Source: Bacteroidetes bacterium UBA1860
GTDB taxonomy: Bacteria > Bacteroidota > Rhodothermia > Balneolales > Balneolaceae
Assembly (NCBI GenBank): GCA_002338335.1
Contig: DDIC01000024.1
Coordinates: 956 to 23,844 of the forward strand
DNA length: 22,889 nt
Reading direction: 5' to 3'
Shown here: piece after piece, positions 8,338 through 16,755 of the stretch
Position numbering within the stretch: position 1 is the first letter of the stretch
Layout of the letters: every line of letters begins with the position of its first letter
Made by a program: the position numbers and the translations under genes
The notes under the pieces: generated by a model
Told to the model about the DNA's origin: nothing
Database searches by the model: none
Seen by the model: the letters and a program-made list of their open reading frames with translations, nothing else

Positions 8338-9800
8338 TAGAGTGACAAGACCTCTTCTTTGAATGCGTTTCCACGATGCTCATAATGCTCAAACATATCG
8401 AAGGACGAGCAACCTGGGCTCAACAAAACGATTTCACCCCGTTTGGCTAGACGCTTTGCTTCGCGCACAGCATCCCCCATGGTGTGAGCGACCACGATAT
8501 CGGGCACTTGACCCTTGAGCCCCTCCACGATCATGTTTGCCGCCTCACCTATTGCAACAATCGCACGGCCTTTTGATCGCAGCTGGCTGTCCAACAGACG
8601 ATAATCATTCCCTTTGTCTCGTCCCCCCAAGATCAGGGTGATGGGCTCATGGTAGCTATCCAAGGCATACCAGACTGCGTTAATATTAGTGGCTTTGCTA
8701 TCGTTGATGTAGCGCACACCATCAATGGTAGCGACGTGTTCAAGTCTATGCTCGACCCCTTCAAAGTGCCCTAAAGCATCTTTTAACGTATCATTTTTGA
8801 CATGGCGAGCCTTGGCTGCAAGTGCAGCAGCCATTCCATTGGCTTGATTGTGAGCTCCAGGAAGAGCAAGATCATTCGTATTCATATGGAAGGTATCTGT
8901 ATAAGGGATCTGAACGTGAAGGGTGTGCGAGGGTGCATGAAGCGTTGCACCAGGTTGGTCTTGAGGTGAGGTTTTGCCATTCTTTTGGCTAGACTTCTGG
9001 CATGAAAACGGATAGATTGCTGCTTCAGGGCTTCGAGCGTGCAGTGCAGATGCAATTGCCGCACATCGAGGGTCGTCCGCATTAAAGATGAGGGTATCCC
9101 CCGTTCCATGATGCTCCACAAGACGCGCCTTGGACGCTGCGTAGGCATCCATATTTTGACCATAGCGGTCCAAATGATCCTCACTAATATTGAGTAGAAT
9201 CGAAATATCAGGGTGGAACAAGTGCATGTGATCCAATTGGAAACTGCTTACTTCGAGTATGATATCTAAAGCGTCTTGCACTGGATGATCCATCAAGTCC
9301 AGGAGTATATCAGAGCATGGAGTGCCCAGGTTGCCACCCGTACGGTGCACAAGGCCTGCTTGAGTCCAAATATGACTCAACCACGATGTCACTGTTGTTT
9401 TGCCATTCGTACCCGTGACGGCAAGGATGGTGCCTCCATGAAGATGATCGCGAAGGTGCCAGTAGGCTACATCTAGCTCTGAGACAACGGGTTTATCGGC
9501 GGATAGATATCCTTGAGTAATAGGTGCATGTGTTGGAACGCCTGGGCTCAGAACAAGCCAATCGCATGCCATTGCGTTCGATGAATGCCCCCCTTGCTCC
9601 CAGGCCACTTCATGTGCATTCAGTCGCTCAATGGAGGAGTCAGACAACGCGCCTATGTCACTTAACATCACATCAAACCCAAGGCGCTTGAGCAGACATG
9701 CAACTGCTACGCCGCTTCGGGCACCTCCAGCGACGGCCACCTTCCCCGATGTAAGGGGAGCGCTCAACCGCTTGGATGTATGTAATGAGTCAGCCACCAT
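8337..9800 (-). CDS. murD: UDP-N-acetylmuramoylalanine--D-glutamate ligase MurD
   Basis: MurD adds D-Glu to UDP-MurNAc-L-Ala in the cytoplasm using ATP. The protein shows the N-terminal Rossmann motif VAVAGGARSGVA at 21-32, the ATP loop VTGTNGKTTVTSW at 128-140, the ligase signature ISEDHLDRY at 205-213, and YINDSKATN at 364-372, the C-domain motif typical of MurD. An extra polar stretch at about 265-300 (Gln/Lys/Ser/His-rich) lies just before the LPGAHNQANGMAA motif at 313-325 and makes the protein 487 residues, somewhat longer than the usual 440-450. The ATG at 9800 begins 3 nt after the mraY stop, and its stop overlaps the ftsW start. Confidence 0.95.
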   Translation of the reverse strand: MVADSLHTSKRLSAPLTSGKVAVAGGARSGVAVACLLKRLGFDVMLSDIGALSDSSIERLNAHEVAWEQGGHSSNAMACDWLVLSPGVPTHAPITQGYLSADKPVVSELDVAYWHLRDHLHGGTILAVTGTNGKTTVTSWLSHIWTQAGLVHRTGGNLGTPCSDILLDLMDHPVQDALDIILEVSSFQLDHMHLFHPDISILLNISEDHLDRYGQNMDAYAASKARLVEHHGTGDTLIFNADDPRCAAIASALHARSPEAAIYPFSCQKSSQKNGKTSPQDQPGATLHAPSHTLHVQIPYTDTFHMNTNDLALPGAHNQANGMAAALAAKARHVKNDTLKDALGHFEGVEHRLEHVATIDGVRYINDSKATNINAVWYALDSYHEPITLILGGRDKGNDYRLLDSQLRSKGRAIVAIGEAANMIVEGLKGQVPDIVVAHTMGDAVREAKRLAKRGEIVLLSPGCSSFDMFEHYEHRGNAFKEEVLSL

Positions 9801-9803
9801 CCT

Positions 9804-10940
9804 TTAGCGCAGTTTAAGTGTGAGTAGGCTCAACAAGCCCATTAAGATGGCAAGGATCCAAAAACGAACGACAATTTTGGGCTCTGACCATCCAAGTTTC
9901 TCAAAGTGGTGATGGATAGGCGCCATTAAAAACACGCGCTTTCCTTCACCAGTACGGCGTTTTGTCCATTTGAAGTATGTAGTTTGGATGATCACGCTGA
10001 GTGTTTCCATGAAAAACACACCACAAAGGATGGGTAGCAACAACTCTTTGTGCACCATAATGGCAAGTGCGCCAAGTGCTCCACCTATGGCAAGGGAGCC
10101 GGTATCTCCCATAAAGACAGAAGCAGGGTGGGTATTGAACCACAAAAATCCAATGCTAGCACCCACGAGTGCCGCCGCAAAAATGGTGAGCTCACCCGCG
10201 CCTGGCAGATAAAGAATATCGAGATAGTCTGTGGTGTCTACTCGCCCCGATAGGTACGCAAAGATCCCAAGGATGGTTCCTGATATAGCCGACGTTCCGG
10301 TTGCTAGACCATCCAACCCGTCTGTTAGATTCACAGCATTGCTAACGGCGGTAATGATAAAAATGACCACGGGGATGTAAACCAACCATGCAAGCTCCTC
10401 TCCAAAGAGGGCATAATCGACATTGGTATTTTTGAAAAATGGGACAGTAGACTGTGTGCCAACCTCTGCAAACTCGGGCCAAAAATAGAGCGTGGCTCCT
10501 ACAACAAGCCCAGTGAACACTTGCCCAAAAAGCTTAATACGACTTTTGAGTCCAGATTTATCTTTTTTGATCACTTTGATGTAATCATCCGCAAATCCAA
10601 TTCCTCCAAGAAAGACCATCACAAACACGATGAGCCATGTATACATCGTATCCATCCGCATCCAAAGCAGGGTAGGTACCACGGTAGCAAGGATGATGAT
10701 GAGACCACCCATGGTAGGCGTACCTCGTTTGGACAAATGGTGATCTAGGCCAACATCCTCACGTATCGTCTCACCTAGCTGCATTTTTTGAAGCCATTGA
10801 ATAATACGCTGACCTAGAAAGATGGAAATAAGCAACGCGAAGGTGGCCGATAAAAACACTCGGGTTGTGATAAAAGAAACAGCTCCAAATCCGGGAGGCT
10901 GATATATCAATTCAAGCCATTCAATCCATTCAGTGAGCAT
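9804..10940 (-). CDS. mraY: Phospho-MurNAc-pentapeptide translocase MraY
   Basis: MraY is an integral membrane enzyme that moves phospho-MurNAc-pentapeptide from UDP to undecaprenyl phosphate, making lipid I. About ten membrane helices are visible. Conserved motifs appear in order: KRGTPTMGG at 71-79, the Mg-binding ADDYIKV at 117-123 (D118, D119), NLTDGLDGLATG at 204-215, FMGDTGSLAIGG at 276-287 (D279), and APIHHHFEKLGWSE at 340-353. These match the aspartates and HHH loop used by characterised MraY enzymes. The 378-residue length is slightly above the family norm. The start lies 11 bp inside murE, an overlap longer than the other junctions here. murF, often between murE and mraY, is missing. 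Confidence 0.97.
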   Translation of the reverse strand: MLTEWIEWLELIYQPPGFGAVSFITTRVFLSATFALLISIFLGQRIIQWLQKMQLGETIREDVGLDHHLSKRGTPTMGGLIIILATVVPTLLWMRMDTMYTWLIVFVMVFLGGIGFADDYIKVIKKDKSGLKSRIKLFGQVFTGLVVGATLYFWPEFAEVGTQSTVPFFKNTNVDYALFGEELAWLVYIPVVIFIITAVSNAVNLTDGLDGLATGTSAISGTILGIFAYLSGRVDTTDYLDILYLPGAGELTIFAAALVGASIGFLWFNTHPASVFMGDTGSLAIGGALGALAIMVHKELLLPILCGVFFMETLSVIIQTTYFKWTKRRTGEGKRVFLMAPIHHHFEKLGWSEPKIVVRFWILAILMGLLSLLTLKLR

Positions 10941-12552
10941 GAGTCACCTCGTGGTGTCGGTTTTGATAGGCTCGATGCACCTCATCGATATCACTAAATG
11001 GATGGCGTATCCCCTCAATATCCATGGTGGTTTCATGCCCTTTACCAGCAACGAGGATGACGTCGCTTGGACGCGCCTCCATGATTGCAGTTTGAATGGC
11101 TTCTCGTCGATCTAAAATGACCCGAACATTTGTTTCCGCGGCCTCAGGAGAACCAAATCCCGACAAAATGGCATGCGCAATCGCTTTGGGGGATTCACTT
11201 CGAGGATTGTCGTTGGTAAGAATCACCACATCTGCCCACTCCTCAGCGATGGCGCCCATTTTAGGACGCTTCAGCACATCGCGATCGCCACCTGCACCAA
11301 AAATCACCCATAGTTTGCCCTTTTCCCCAGGCTTCTGCTCGGCCCAATGTTGCAGTGTCTGCAAAACCGTCCGCAAGGCATCGGGTGTGTGTGCATAGTC
11401 AACAAAAACAGTAGGGGAGAGCCCTTTTTCATCTGCTTGAAGTGCTGGGGGAGTGATCTTTTCCAATCTCCCAGGGGCTCCATGCGATGAGGCAAGGACC
11501 CGAGTCCAATCTACTTGTATTATTCTGCTGTCAGCGCCCGCAGCGACATCATCTGCACCCCCAGCGCCCAAAGCGTTTGCCATCACAAACGCCTGCGCCA
11601 CATTCATTGCATTATACTCCCCAATAAGAGGTGTCTTGAGATCCCAATGTTGCCCTAGGCCTTCAATTTTAATGCCAGTGTAATCGCTTGCTACCTCTGT
11701 TACAAACACAGAAACATCCATTTCGAGGTCGATGATGGTGGCACTGCACCCCTCTGTCATGATCGGGGCAAATTTATCGCCTCGGTTAATAACCGCAGCG
11801 GCTTCGGGAGCTAACCCGCGAAACAGCTTTGCTTTGGTACGAGCATAAGCCTCCATAGAGGCGTGGTAGTCTAAATGATCCTGTGATAAATTGGTGAATA
11901 TGGCTCCATCAAACTCAAGCCCCCCCACGCGTGCTTGATCCAACGCATGAGACGAGACCTCCATCACAATGTGGGTAGTGCCTGTGTCTACCATGGCGCG
12001 CATCGTTTTGGCCAACGTAATCGCATCTGCGGTGGTAAGCCCGGTAGACGTTGCCGTTGCCTCAGGCCATACCCGAATCCCGGTGGTTCCAATCATGGAT
12101 GCGGGGATTTCAAGCGCCTGATACCAATCACACAGTAGGGTAGCTACAGTCGTTTTACCGTTGGTGCCCGTTACACCGATGAGTGTACACTTTTGAGCGG
12201 GAAACCCATAAAACCCCTGAGCCAATGCTCCATGATGCTCTCGAAGGAGAGGGTCTATAATGACCGTTCGTTGGGAGTCACTCGCGAGTTGAATTTGGGC
12301 TTCATTCAACGCCGACTCCGCAAGGATCAGCATACAGCCCGCTTTTATAGCTTGATCGATATAATGGTGACCATCCTCGTCATGACCTTTCATGGCAAGA
12401 AACGCATCTCCTTGCTCGACTTTTCTTGAGTCGAGATGTAAATCTCCTTTGATGGGTAGATTTCCTTCTAGCTGGAGAGTCGCCCCCTCAAGGTGTTCAA
12501 GCCAATCGTGTACTCCCCACAAACGACCCAAAGGCTGGCTTACGCTGCTCAT
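10930..12552 (-). CDS. murE: UDP-MurNAc-tripeptide synthetase MurE (meso-DAP type)
   Basis: MurE adds the third amino acid of the stem peptide in the cytoplasm. The ATP loop GVTGTNGKTTVATLL is at 126-140, the ligase motif NLSQDHLDYH at 221-230, and FVDYAHTPDAL at 383-393. TNDNPRSE at 446-453 contains DNPR, the motif that marks enzymes accepting meso-diaminopimelate; Lys-adding enzymes carry a different residue there. The organism therefore probably has DAP-type peptidoglycan. At 540 residues it is about 40 longer than usual, partly through a Gly/Ala/Asp-rich insert at about 328-343. The ATG overlaps the ftsI stop as ATGA, and its 3' end overlaps mraY by 11 bp. Confidence 0.96.
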   Translation of the reverse strand: MSSVSQPLGRLWGVHDWLEHLEGATLQLEGNLPIKGDLHLDSRKVEQGDAFLAMKGHDEDGHHYIDQAIKAGCMLILAESALNEAQIQLASDSQRTVIIDPLLREHHGALAQGFYGFPAQKCTLIGVTGTNGKTTVATLLCDWYQALEIPASMIGTTGIRVWPEATATSTGLTTADAITLAKTMRAMVDTGTTHIVMEVSSHALDQARVGGLEFDGAIFTNLSQDHLDYHASMEAYARTKAKLFRGLAPEAAAVINRGDKFAPIMTEGCSATIIDLEMDVSVFVTEVASDYTGIKIEGLGQHWDLKTPLIGEYNAMNVAQAFVMANALGAGGADDVAAGADSRIIQVDWTRVLASSHGAPGRLEKITPPALQADEKGLSPTVFVDYAHTPDALRTVLQTLQHWAEQKPGEKGKLWVIFGAGGDRDVLKRPKMGAIAEEWADVVILTNDNPRSESPKAIAHAILSGFGSPEAAETNVRVILDRREAIQTAIMEARPSDVILVAGKGHETTMDIEGIRHPFSDIDEVHRAYQNRHHEVTHAH

Positions 12553-14741
12553 GGTAACCCTCCAACCGTTTGAATCATGGCGGAAGATCGATCACTTTGT
12601 ATCGATGTGCCCAAGTCACGTGTTTTGCCTCGAATGGTGACCGCATACCCTGTGCGTAACCTCTCACCTGGTAATGGGAATTGAGCGTAAATTGTCCCAG
12701 AACCTACTTTTTGGACCTCAAAACCAGACGCCATAAGGGTATTAGTGGCTTGTTTCATGCTTAAGCCACGAAGCTCGGGTACCTCAAGGGCGACTTCTGA
12801 TGCATTCATGGAGCCAACCCAAAGCTTCATGGGTTGGTCTAGATTCATCCTTTGCCCAGCTACTGGTTCTTGCCTTAGGATCCGATCGCCCTTGCCTCCA
12901 ATGTCAAACGAGAGATCTAAATCACGCAGAAAGCGCTCTGCTTCTTCTCGAGTCTGCCCTACAAAATCGGGAGTAATGGCTAGAGCTCCCTCAAAGACTT
13001 GACGTCGAAGTGTATCCTCTTGGGGAATAAATGGAACCTTGTCTAGCGCACGATCCACTCCACGAATTCTCTCCGCAATGTGCCGAAAAATCGTACCAGC
13101 GGTCCATCCACCGTATATCACACCACGGGGTTCATCCACCAATATCATCATGGCGTACATTGGGTCACGGCTTGGGAAAAATCCAGCAAAACTCGCGTAG
13201 TAATTGGAGGTTCCGTATCCACCGTTGGTGTACTTTTGAGCGGTCCCCGTTTTGCCCGCAATTTGGAGACCCTCAATCGCAGCTTGCTCTGCCGTGCCTG
13301 AATCGGCGAGCACATCTTCAAAAACCGGTAAAAGTTTCTGGATAGTTTCTGGTTGAGCCACTTGACGTATTCGCGTAGGTGTGGTCTCATTTATGACCTT
13401 TCCATTCCAATCTAGGCTTCGCTTGACCACAAATGGTTTCATCATCTCCCCTCCATTGGCAAATGCAGCATAAGACTGTAACACTTGCAATGGCGTTGCT
13501 TGCACTTCGTACCCAATACTCATCCAAGGAAGTGTCACTTTGCTCCACTCATAAGGTTTTTGGAGTCTACCTGGCATTTCGTTGGGTAGATCAATGTGGG
13601 TGGGACTTCCATACCCGAGCGCTCGTGCATATTGATAAAAATCACGGGGCTCGACCCGCATCGCTATCTCAGCAGTTGCAATGTTGGAGGATTTCGAGAA
13701 AACCTCGGTGAATGAAAGCGTCCCTAATGGGTCGTGATCTCGCAACATTTGCCCATACACCAATTGACGTCCATCCTCAGGTGTATCGAAGATTTCATCA
13801 AAGCGCACTTTGCGTTGCTCCACCGCTGCAATAGCGGTGACGAGCTTAAAGGTTGAGCCAGGCTCAATCATGTCTGCAATGGCCCGGTTTCTCCGAGCTG
13901 GAGTAGGCGACGTCGCAGGTGCATTGGGGTTAAACGTCGGCACATTGGCCATAGCGACTATCTCACCCGATTTGGGATTCATCACGATGGCCGTGACCCC
14001 TTTTGCACTCCACCGCTTCATTCCGCGACGAATTTCTTCTTCAACGATCGCCTGAATATTGCCATCAATCGTCGTTTCCAGTGTAATCCCGTGTTCAGGC
14101 AGACGCTGTGGAGCTCCTACGTAAGCTGTAATCTCCCCGTTACGATTTCGGCGCACTTGTTGTGCACCATCCCTACCGCGCAACATTGCATCGTAGGTTT
14201 TTTCAAGACCTGTCATGCCAAATCCATTATGATTGACAAAGCCCAGCAGATGGGCAGATAGCTCATTAAATGGATAACGCCGTTTGTAGCTCTCTTCTAG
14301 GATAATCCCTCGTAGATTTAATGATCGTAAATGGTCTACGGCCATCACGGGAGCGGATCTTTCCAGCACAACATACCGAGGGCTGGCAATTGTCGACCGG
14401 ATCTTTTGGATGTAGTCCGACGCTGAGGTTTGAGTATACTGCGCCAGCTTGAATGCCACGCTATCGACCAAGTCCGGAGTCATTCCAGGAGCCTTTGGGT
14501 CAATCGCTACTTTTGTTTCCACAAAATTGGTCGCAAGAAGCCTCCCTTTACGATCTACAATTTGCCCTCGCTCGGCTTTAATGGGTAATTCATCAAGCGT
14601 TTGTTCGCTCCACAAGGAGCGAAAATCCCGTCCGTCAATGATTTGAATCCGCAACACTTGTACAGCAATCGCCACTGGAAGAAAGAGAATGAAAACCAAC
14701 AGGATCATCAACTTTCCGCGAAGTGGGTTGCTTGAACTCAT
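12549..14741 (-). CDS. ftsI: Septal transpeptidase FtsI (PBP3) with two PASTA domains
   Basis: FtsI is a monofunctional class B penicillin-binding protein that cross-links septal peptidoglycan with FtsW. It has a short cytoplasmic tail, a membrane anchor at about 11-30, and a pedestal domain with AERGQIVDRKGRLLATN at 56-72. The transpeptidase domain carries the catalytic tetrad motif STFK at 296-299 (S296), SSN at 351-353, and KTGT at 497-500. Two PASTA-like repeats end the protein, at about 588-643 and 651-705, each starting with a P-x-L/V-x-G-type segment (TPDFVGQT and VPELRGLS). PASTA repeats are absent from enterobacterial FtsI but common in FtsI-type proteins of Bacteroidota. At 730 residues the length fits that architecture. 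It overlaps the ftsL-like gene and murE by 4 bp each. Confidence 0.95.
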   Translation of the reverse strand: MSSSNPLRGKLMILLVFILFLPVAIAVQVLRIQIIDGRDFRSLWSEQTLDELPIKAERGQIVDRKGRLLATNFVETKVAIDPKAPGMTPDLVDSVAFKLAQYTQTSASDYIQKIRSTIASPRYVVLERSAPVMAVDHLRSLNLRGIILEESYKRRYPFNELSAHLLGFVNHNGFGMTGLEKTYDAMLRGRDGAQQVRRNRNGEITAYVGAPQRLPEHGITLETTIDGNIQAIVEEEIRRGMKRWSAKGVTAIVMNPKSGEIVAMANVPTFNPNAPATSPTPARRNRAIADMIEPGSTFKLVTAIAAVEQRKVRFDEIFDTPEDGRQLVYGQMLRDHDPLGTLSFTEVFSKSSNIATAEIAMRVEPRDFYQYARALGYGSPTHIDLPNEMPGRLQKPYEWSKVTLPWMSIGYEVQATPLQVLQSYAAFANGGEMMKPFVVKRSLDWNGKVINETTPTRIRQVAQPETIQKLLPVFEDVLADSGTAEQAAIEGLQIAGKTGTAQKYTNGGYGTSNYYASFAGFFPSRDPMYAMMILVDEPRGVIYGGWTAGTIFRHIAERIRGVDRALDKVPFIPQEDTLRRQVFEGALAITPDFVGQTREEAERFLRDLDLSFDIGGKGDRILRQEPVAGQRMNLDQPMKLWVGSMNASEVALEVPELRGLSMKQATNTLMASGFEVQKVGSGTIYAQFPLPGERLRTGYAVTIRGKTRDLGTSIQSDRSSAMIQTVGGLP

Positions 14742-15148
14742 GGTCGTGGATCCATTAACTGTCGCTCGTCTGCGGGGTTACTGGGAATGAATCCAGCGGT
14801 TTGTGCCCGCTGATAGACCTCTTTGGGGCCAGTGAGACGGTCATAGATGAGTCGTTGCTCCTCGACTGCTCGCAAAAGGATACGCTGTTGCCTCTCTAGC
14901 TCTTGAATTTGCTCCAAACGAGCTTCCATTTGGTATCCATGCTGGATGTAGAAAAGGCCAAATAGCGCGACGAGTGCCCCAAGCCCTAGTACTTTGAGCG
15001 ATAGGGTCTTTCGAGTCTCCTCCTTATCGCGTCGAGCCTTGGGAGAACGACGAAATTGCTCTTTTCCAATACCCTCTTTGCCTACATAAATCCCCTGTGA
15101 GGCTTTTTTTCGTTTTGGTTTTACAAAAGGTGGGGGTGTTAACTCCAT
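14738..15148 (-). CDS. ftsL: FtsL-like divisome protein
   Basis: This is a small bitopic protein of 136 residues in the usual ftsL position between rsmH and ftsI. It has a basic cytoplasmic tail (1-52), one membrane helix at about 53-69 (VLGLGALVALFGLFYIQ), and a periplasmic coiled-coil-like helix at about 75-105 (RLEQIQELERQQRILL). The C-terminal segment (RLTGPKEVYQRAQTAGFIPS) is like the region after the coiled coil in FtsL/FtsB proteins. FtsL forms a complex with FtsB and FtsQ that activates FtsW-FtsI. The primary sequence is poorly conserved in this family, so the name rests on topology and gene order. It starts 5 nt after the rsmH stop, and its stop overlaps the ftsI ATG. Confidence 0.75.
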   Translation of the reverse strand: MELTPPPFVKPKRKKASQGIYVGKEGIGKEQFRRSPKARRDKEETRKTLSLKVLGLGALVALFGLFYIQHGYQMEARLEQIQELERQQRILLRAVEEQRLIYDRLTGPKEVYQRAQTAGFIPSNPADERQLMDPRP

Positions 15149-15153
15149 CGATA

Positions 15154-16098
15154 TTATCCCTCCATCGGTTGGTATGAAACAGCGCGTAGTTTTGCGCTTC
15201 TCGACGGACTATTTTGAGCGATTTCTTCGTCCGTTGGGAGTTGGACCCCTCTGATCACTTCCTCAAATGGCTTTAAAGCATGGCCATAAAAATCTTTTTC
15301 AATCACACCTTGATGATTTCCCGATTTAAAAAACTGCTTAACGATTCGGTCTTCTAAGGAGTGGTAGGAAATCGCGACAAGTCGACCTTCGGGTGCTAGT
15401 ACTTTTGCACCAGCAGATAAGCCCATTTTGAGACGCTCCAATTCTTGATTGACCTCGATGCGTAGGGCTTGGAAAATTCTAGCAACTGATTTGACCGTTT
15501 GAGGACCTTTGACCACTTCTTGTATAACCCGTCGCAAATCTTGGGTTGTTTCCAGAGGTCGTTGTGCAACCACCTCACGAGCAATAAGCCTACTAAGCCT
15601 CTCTTCGCCATAGGAGAAAAACAATTGGCGCAAGTCTTCCTCATTCCATTCATTCACAATTGAATGAGCTGTTATGGTGAGGTCTGCGCTCATGCGCATA
15701 TCCAGTGGACCCTCTTCCTGGAAAGAAAACCCCCGACCCGGCTCCTTTATTTGATGGGTCGAAACACCTAAATCAAAGAGGATTCCATCAACTTTACCAT
15801 GTAATTCCAGAGGGATTAACTGATCGATATAACCAAAATTGCCTTGGACCGCATGGAAGCGAGGTTCGATGCCTACGGCTTCTTTGGCGGCTTGGATTGC
15901 CTCACGATCTTGATCGATGCCATAGAGGACGCCGTCTGCACTGAGTCTCTTGATAATCTCTAGGGTGTGACCTGCACCTCCAAGTGTAGCATCGATATAC
16001 ACTCCATCTGGTTTATGTACCAGGACATCCACAGTCTCCTGCAACATCACAGGGACATGCTCAAAAAAACGATCCGATTCCAAGGCAACCTCACTCAT
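15154..16098 (-). CDS. rsmH: 16S rRNA (cytosine1402-N4)-methyltransferase RsmH (MraW)
   Basis: RsmH uses S-adenosylmethionine to methylate N4 of C1402 in 16S rRNA. Family hallmarks are visible throughout: EHVPVMLQETVD at 13-24, the SAM-binding DATLGGAGHT at 36-45, FDLGVSTHQ at 108-116, GPLDMRM at 130-136, FQALRIEVNQEL at 209-220, ISYHSLEDRIVKQFF at 243-257, and NSPSRSAKLRAV at 296-307. The length of 314 residues is typical. The ATG overlaps the mraZ stop as ATGA, so its translation is likely coupled to that of the regulator ahead of it. Confidence 0.97.
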   Translation of the reverse strand: MSEVALESDRFFEHVPVMLQETVDVLVHKPDGVYIDATLGGAGHTLEIIKRLSADGVLYGIDQDREAIQAAKEAVGIEPRFHAVQGNFGYIDQLIPLELHGKVDGILFDLGVSTHQIKEPGRGFSFQEEGPLDMRMSADLTITAHSIVNEWNEEDLRQLFFSYGEERLSRLIAREVVAQRPLETTQDLRRVIQEVVKGPQTVKSVARIFQALRIEVNQELERLKMGLSAGAKVLAPEGRLVAISYHSLEDRIVKQFFKSGNHQGVIEKDFYGHALKPFEEVIRGVQLPTDEEIAQNSPSRSAKLRAVSYQPMEG

Positions 16099-16592
16099 AG
16101 CTTCGAGTCTCCATTCGATCCCTCCGAACTATTTGAGGTCTCAGCCCCACCACCCATGACTCGCTCAAACAGCGCATCAAAATCGTCGTGGCTTAATTCA
16201 TCATCAAAGGATTTGAGTTGCTCTGGAGCCCAGACCTCTATCCGCTCTCCTGAACCAATAAACACCGCACGCTGCTTAATGGAAGCCCAGTCCATAAGCC
16301 CTGGAGGTAGCGCAAGGCGATGTTGCTTGTCCAGAAATACATCCTCTGCGAAGCGCAAAAAATTACGCTTTACCGTTCGTCCCTCGCGACTAAAACTATT
16401 GACTCGATTGAGTTTCTCTTCGACTCGTTCCCACTCATCCTGTGGGTATAAATAAAGGCAGGGCTCGAGGCCTCTCAAAAGCGTAAATCGCTCGTTCGCC
16501 TCTGGATGAAGCGATTTTCGGAGCTTAGAAGGGAAGGCCACACGCCCTTTATCATCTAAGCTATGCTCATATGTACCCTTGAAACTTGCCAA
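16095..16592 (-). CDS. mraZ: Transcriptional regulator MraZ
   Basis: MraZ is a ring-forming DNA-binding protein with two AbrB-like swapped-hairpin domains that represses its own dcw operon in studied species. The two half-motifs are clear: LDDKGRVAFPSKLR at 12-25 and FLDKQHRLALPPGL at 86-99. The N-terminus MASFKGTYEHSLD fits the family exactly. The start codon is TTG at 16592-16590; no in-frame ATG lies close upstream and the conserved N-terminus leaves no room for a later start. A Gly/Ser/Asn-rich tail (147-165) makes it a little longer than usual. Four repeats matching a MraZ operator lie 57 bp upstream, so autoregulation is likely. Confidence 0.95.
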   Translation of the reverse strand: MASFKGTYEHSLDDKGRVAFPSKLRKSLHPEANERFTLLRGLEPCLYLYPQDEWERVEEKLNRVNSFSREGRTVKRNFLRFAEDVFLDKQHRLALPPGLMDWASIKQRAVFIGSGERIEVWAPEQLKSFDDELSHDDFDALFERVMGGGAETSNSSEGSNGDSKL

Positions 16593-16648
16593 GATTGCGT
16601 TGAGTATTGAACGATTGCTGTGATTGCTACTTCTTTATTCAAAGTGAT

Positions 16649-16682
16649 CCACTTCTCCCCACTTTACACCACAATCTACCCC
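16649..16682 (-). promoter_or_regulatory. MraZ operator: four 10-bp-spaced repeats
   Basis: On the minus strand, upstream of mraZ, the tetramers GGGG, GTGG, GTGG and GTGG begin at plus-strand positions 16682, 16672, 16662 and 16652, a period of exactly 10 bp, one helical turn. Two of them are preceded by A/G-rich AAA or GAA. Known MraZ sites consist of TGGG-type direct repeats with this same spacing upstream of mraZ. I could not find a convincing core promoter for mraZ around the boxes. The repeats also lie about 74 bp from the era start, so an effect on era is possible. Confidence 0.8.
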
Positions 16683-16704
16683 TTTTGAAAATAAAATGCT
16701 ATTC

Positions 16705-16733
16705 TTTGTTGTGTTTAGATTTCATTAATTGTG
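16705..16733 (+). promoter_or_regulatory. Candidate Bacteroidota-type promoter for era
   Basis: TTTG at 16705-16708 could be the -33 element and TAATTGTG at 16726-16733 the -7 element (consensus TAnnTTTG), with 17 nt between them. This would place the transcript start about 15 nt before the TTG codon of era. The match is imperfect and the region is AT-rich, so a chance match is quite possible. Confidence 0.3.
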
Positions 16734-16748
16734 AATAGAACATTCACA
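16730..16748. repeat. 19-bp inverted repeat before era, operator-like
   Basis: Perfect 7-bp arms TGTGAAT and ATTCACA flank the 5-nt spacer AGAAC. The element overlaps the candidate era -7 box and ends 7 bp before the era TTG start. It could be a repressor site or, in RNA, a weak hairpin close to the start codon. There is no T-run, so it is not a terminator. Confidence 0.5.
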
Positions 16749-16755
16749 CAGCCCA

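Noticed and set aside
15967..16455. Plus-strand open frame of 162 codons across rsmH and mraZ
   Set aside because: It is antisense to two certain genes, has no recognisable motif, is rich in Ser and Arg as expected of a shadow frame, and has no start signal.
16593..16755. Core promoter for mraZ
   Set aside because: No TTTG plus TAnnTTTG pair or sigma-70-like pair with proper spacing could be found on the minus strand, so none is claimed.
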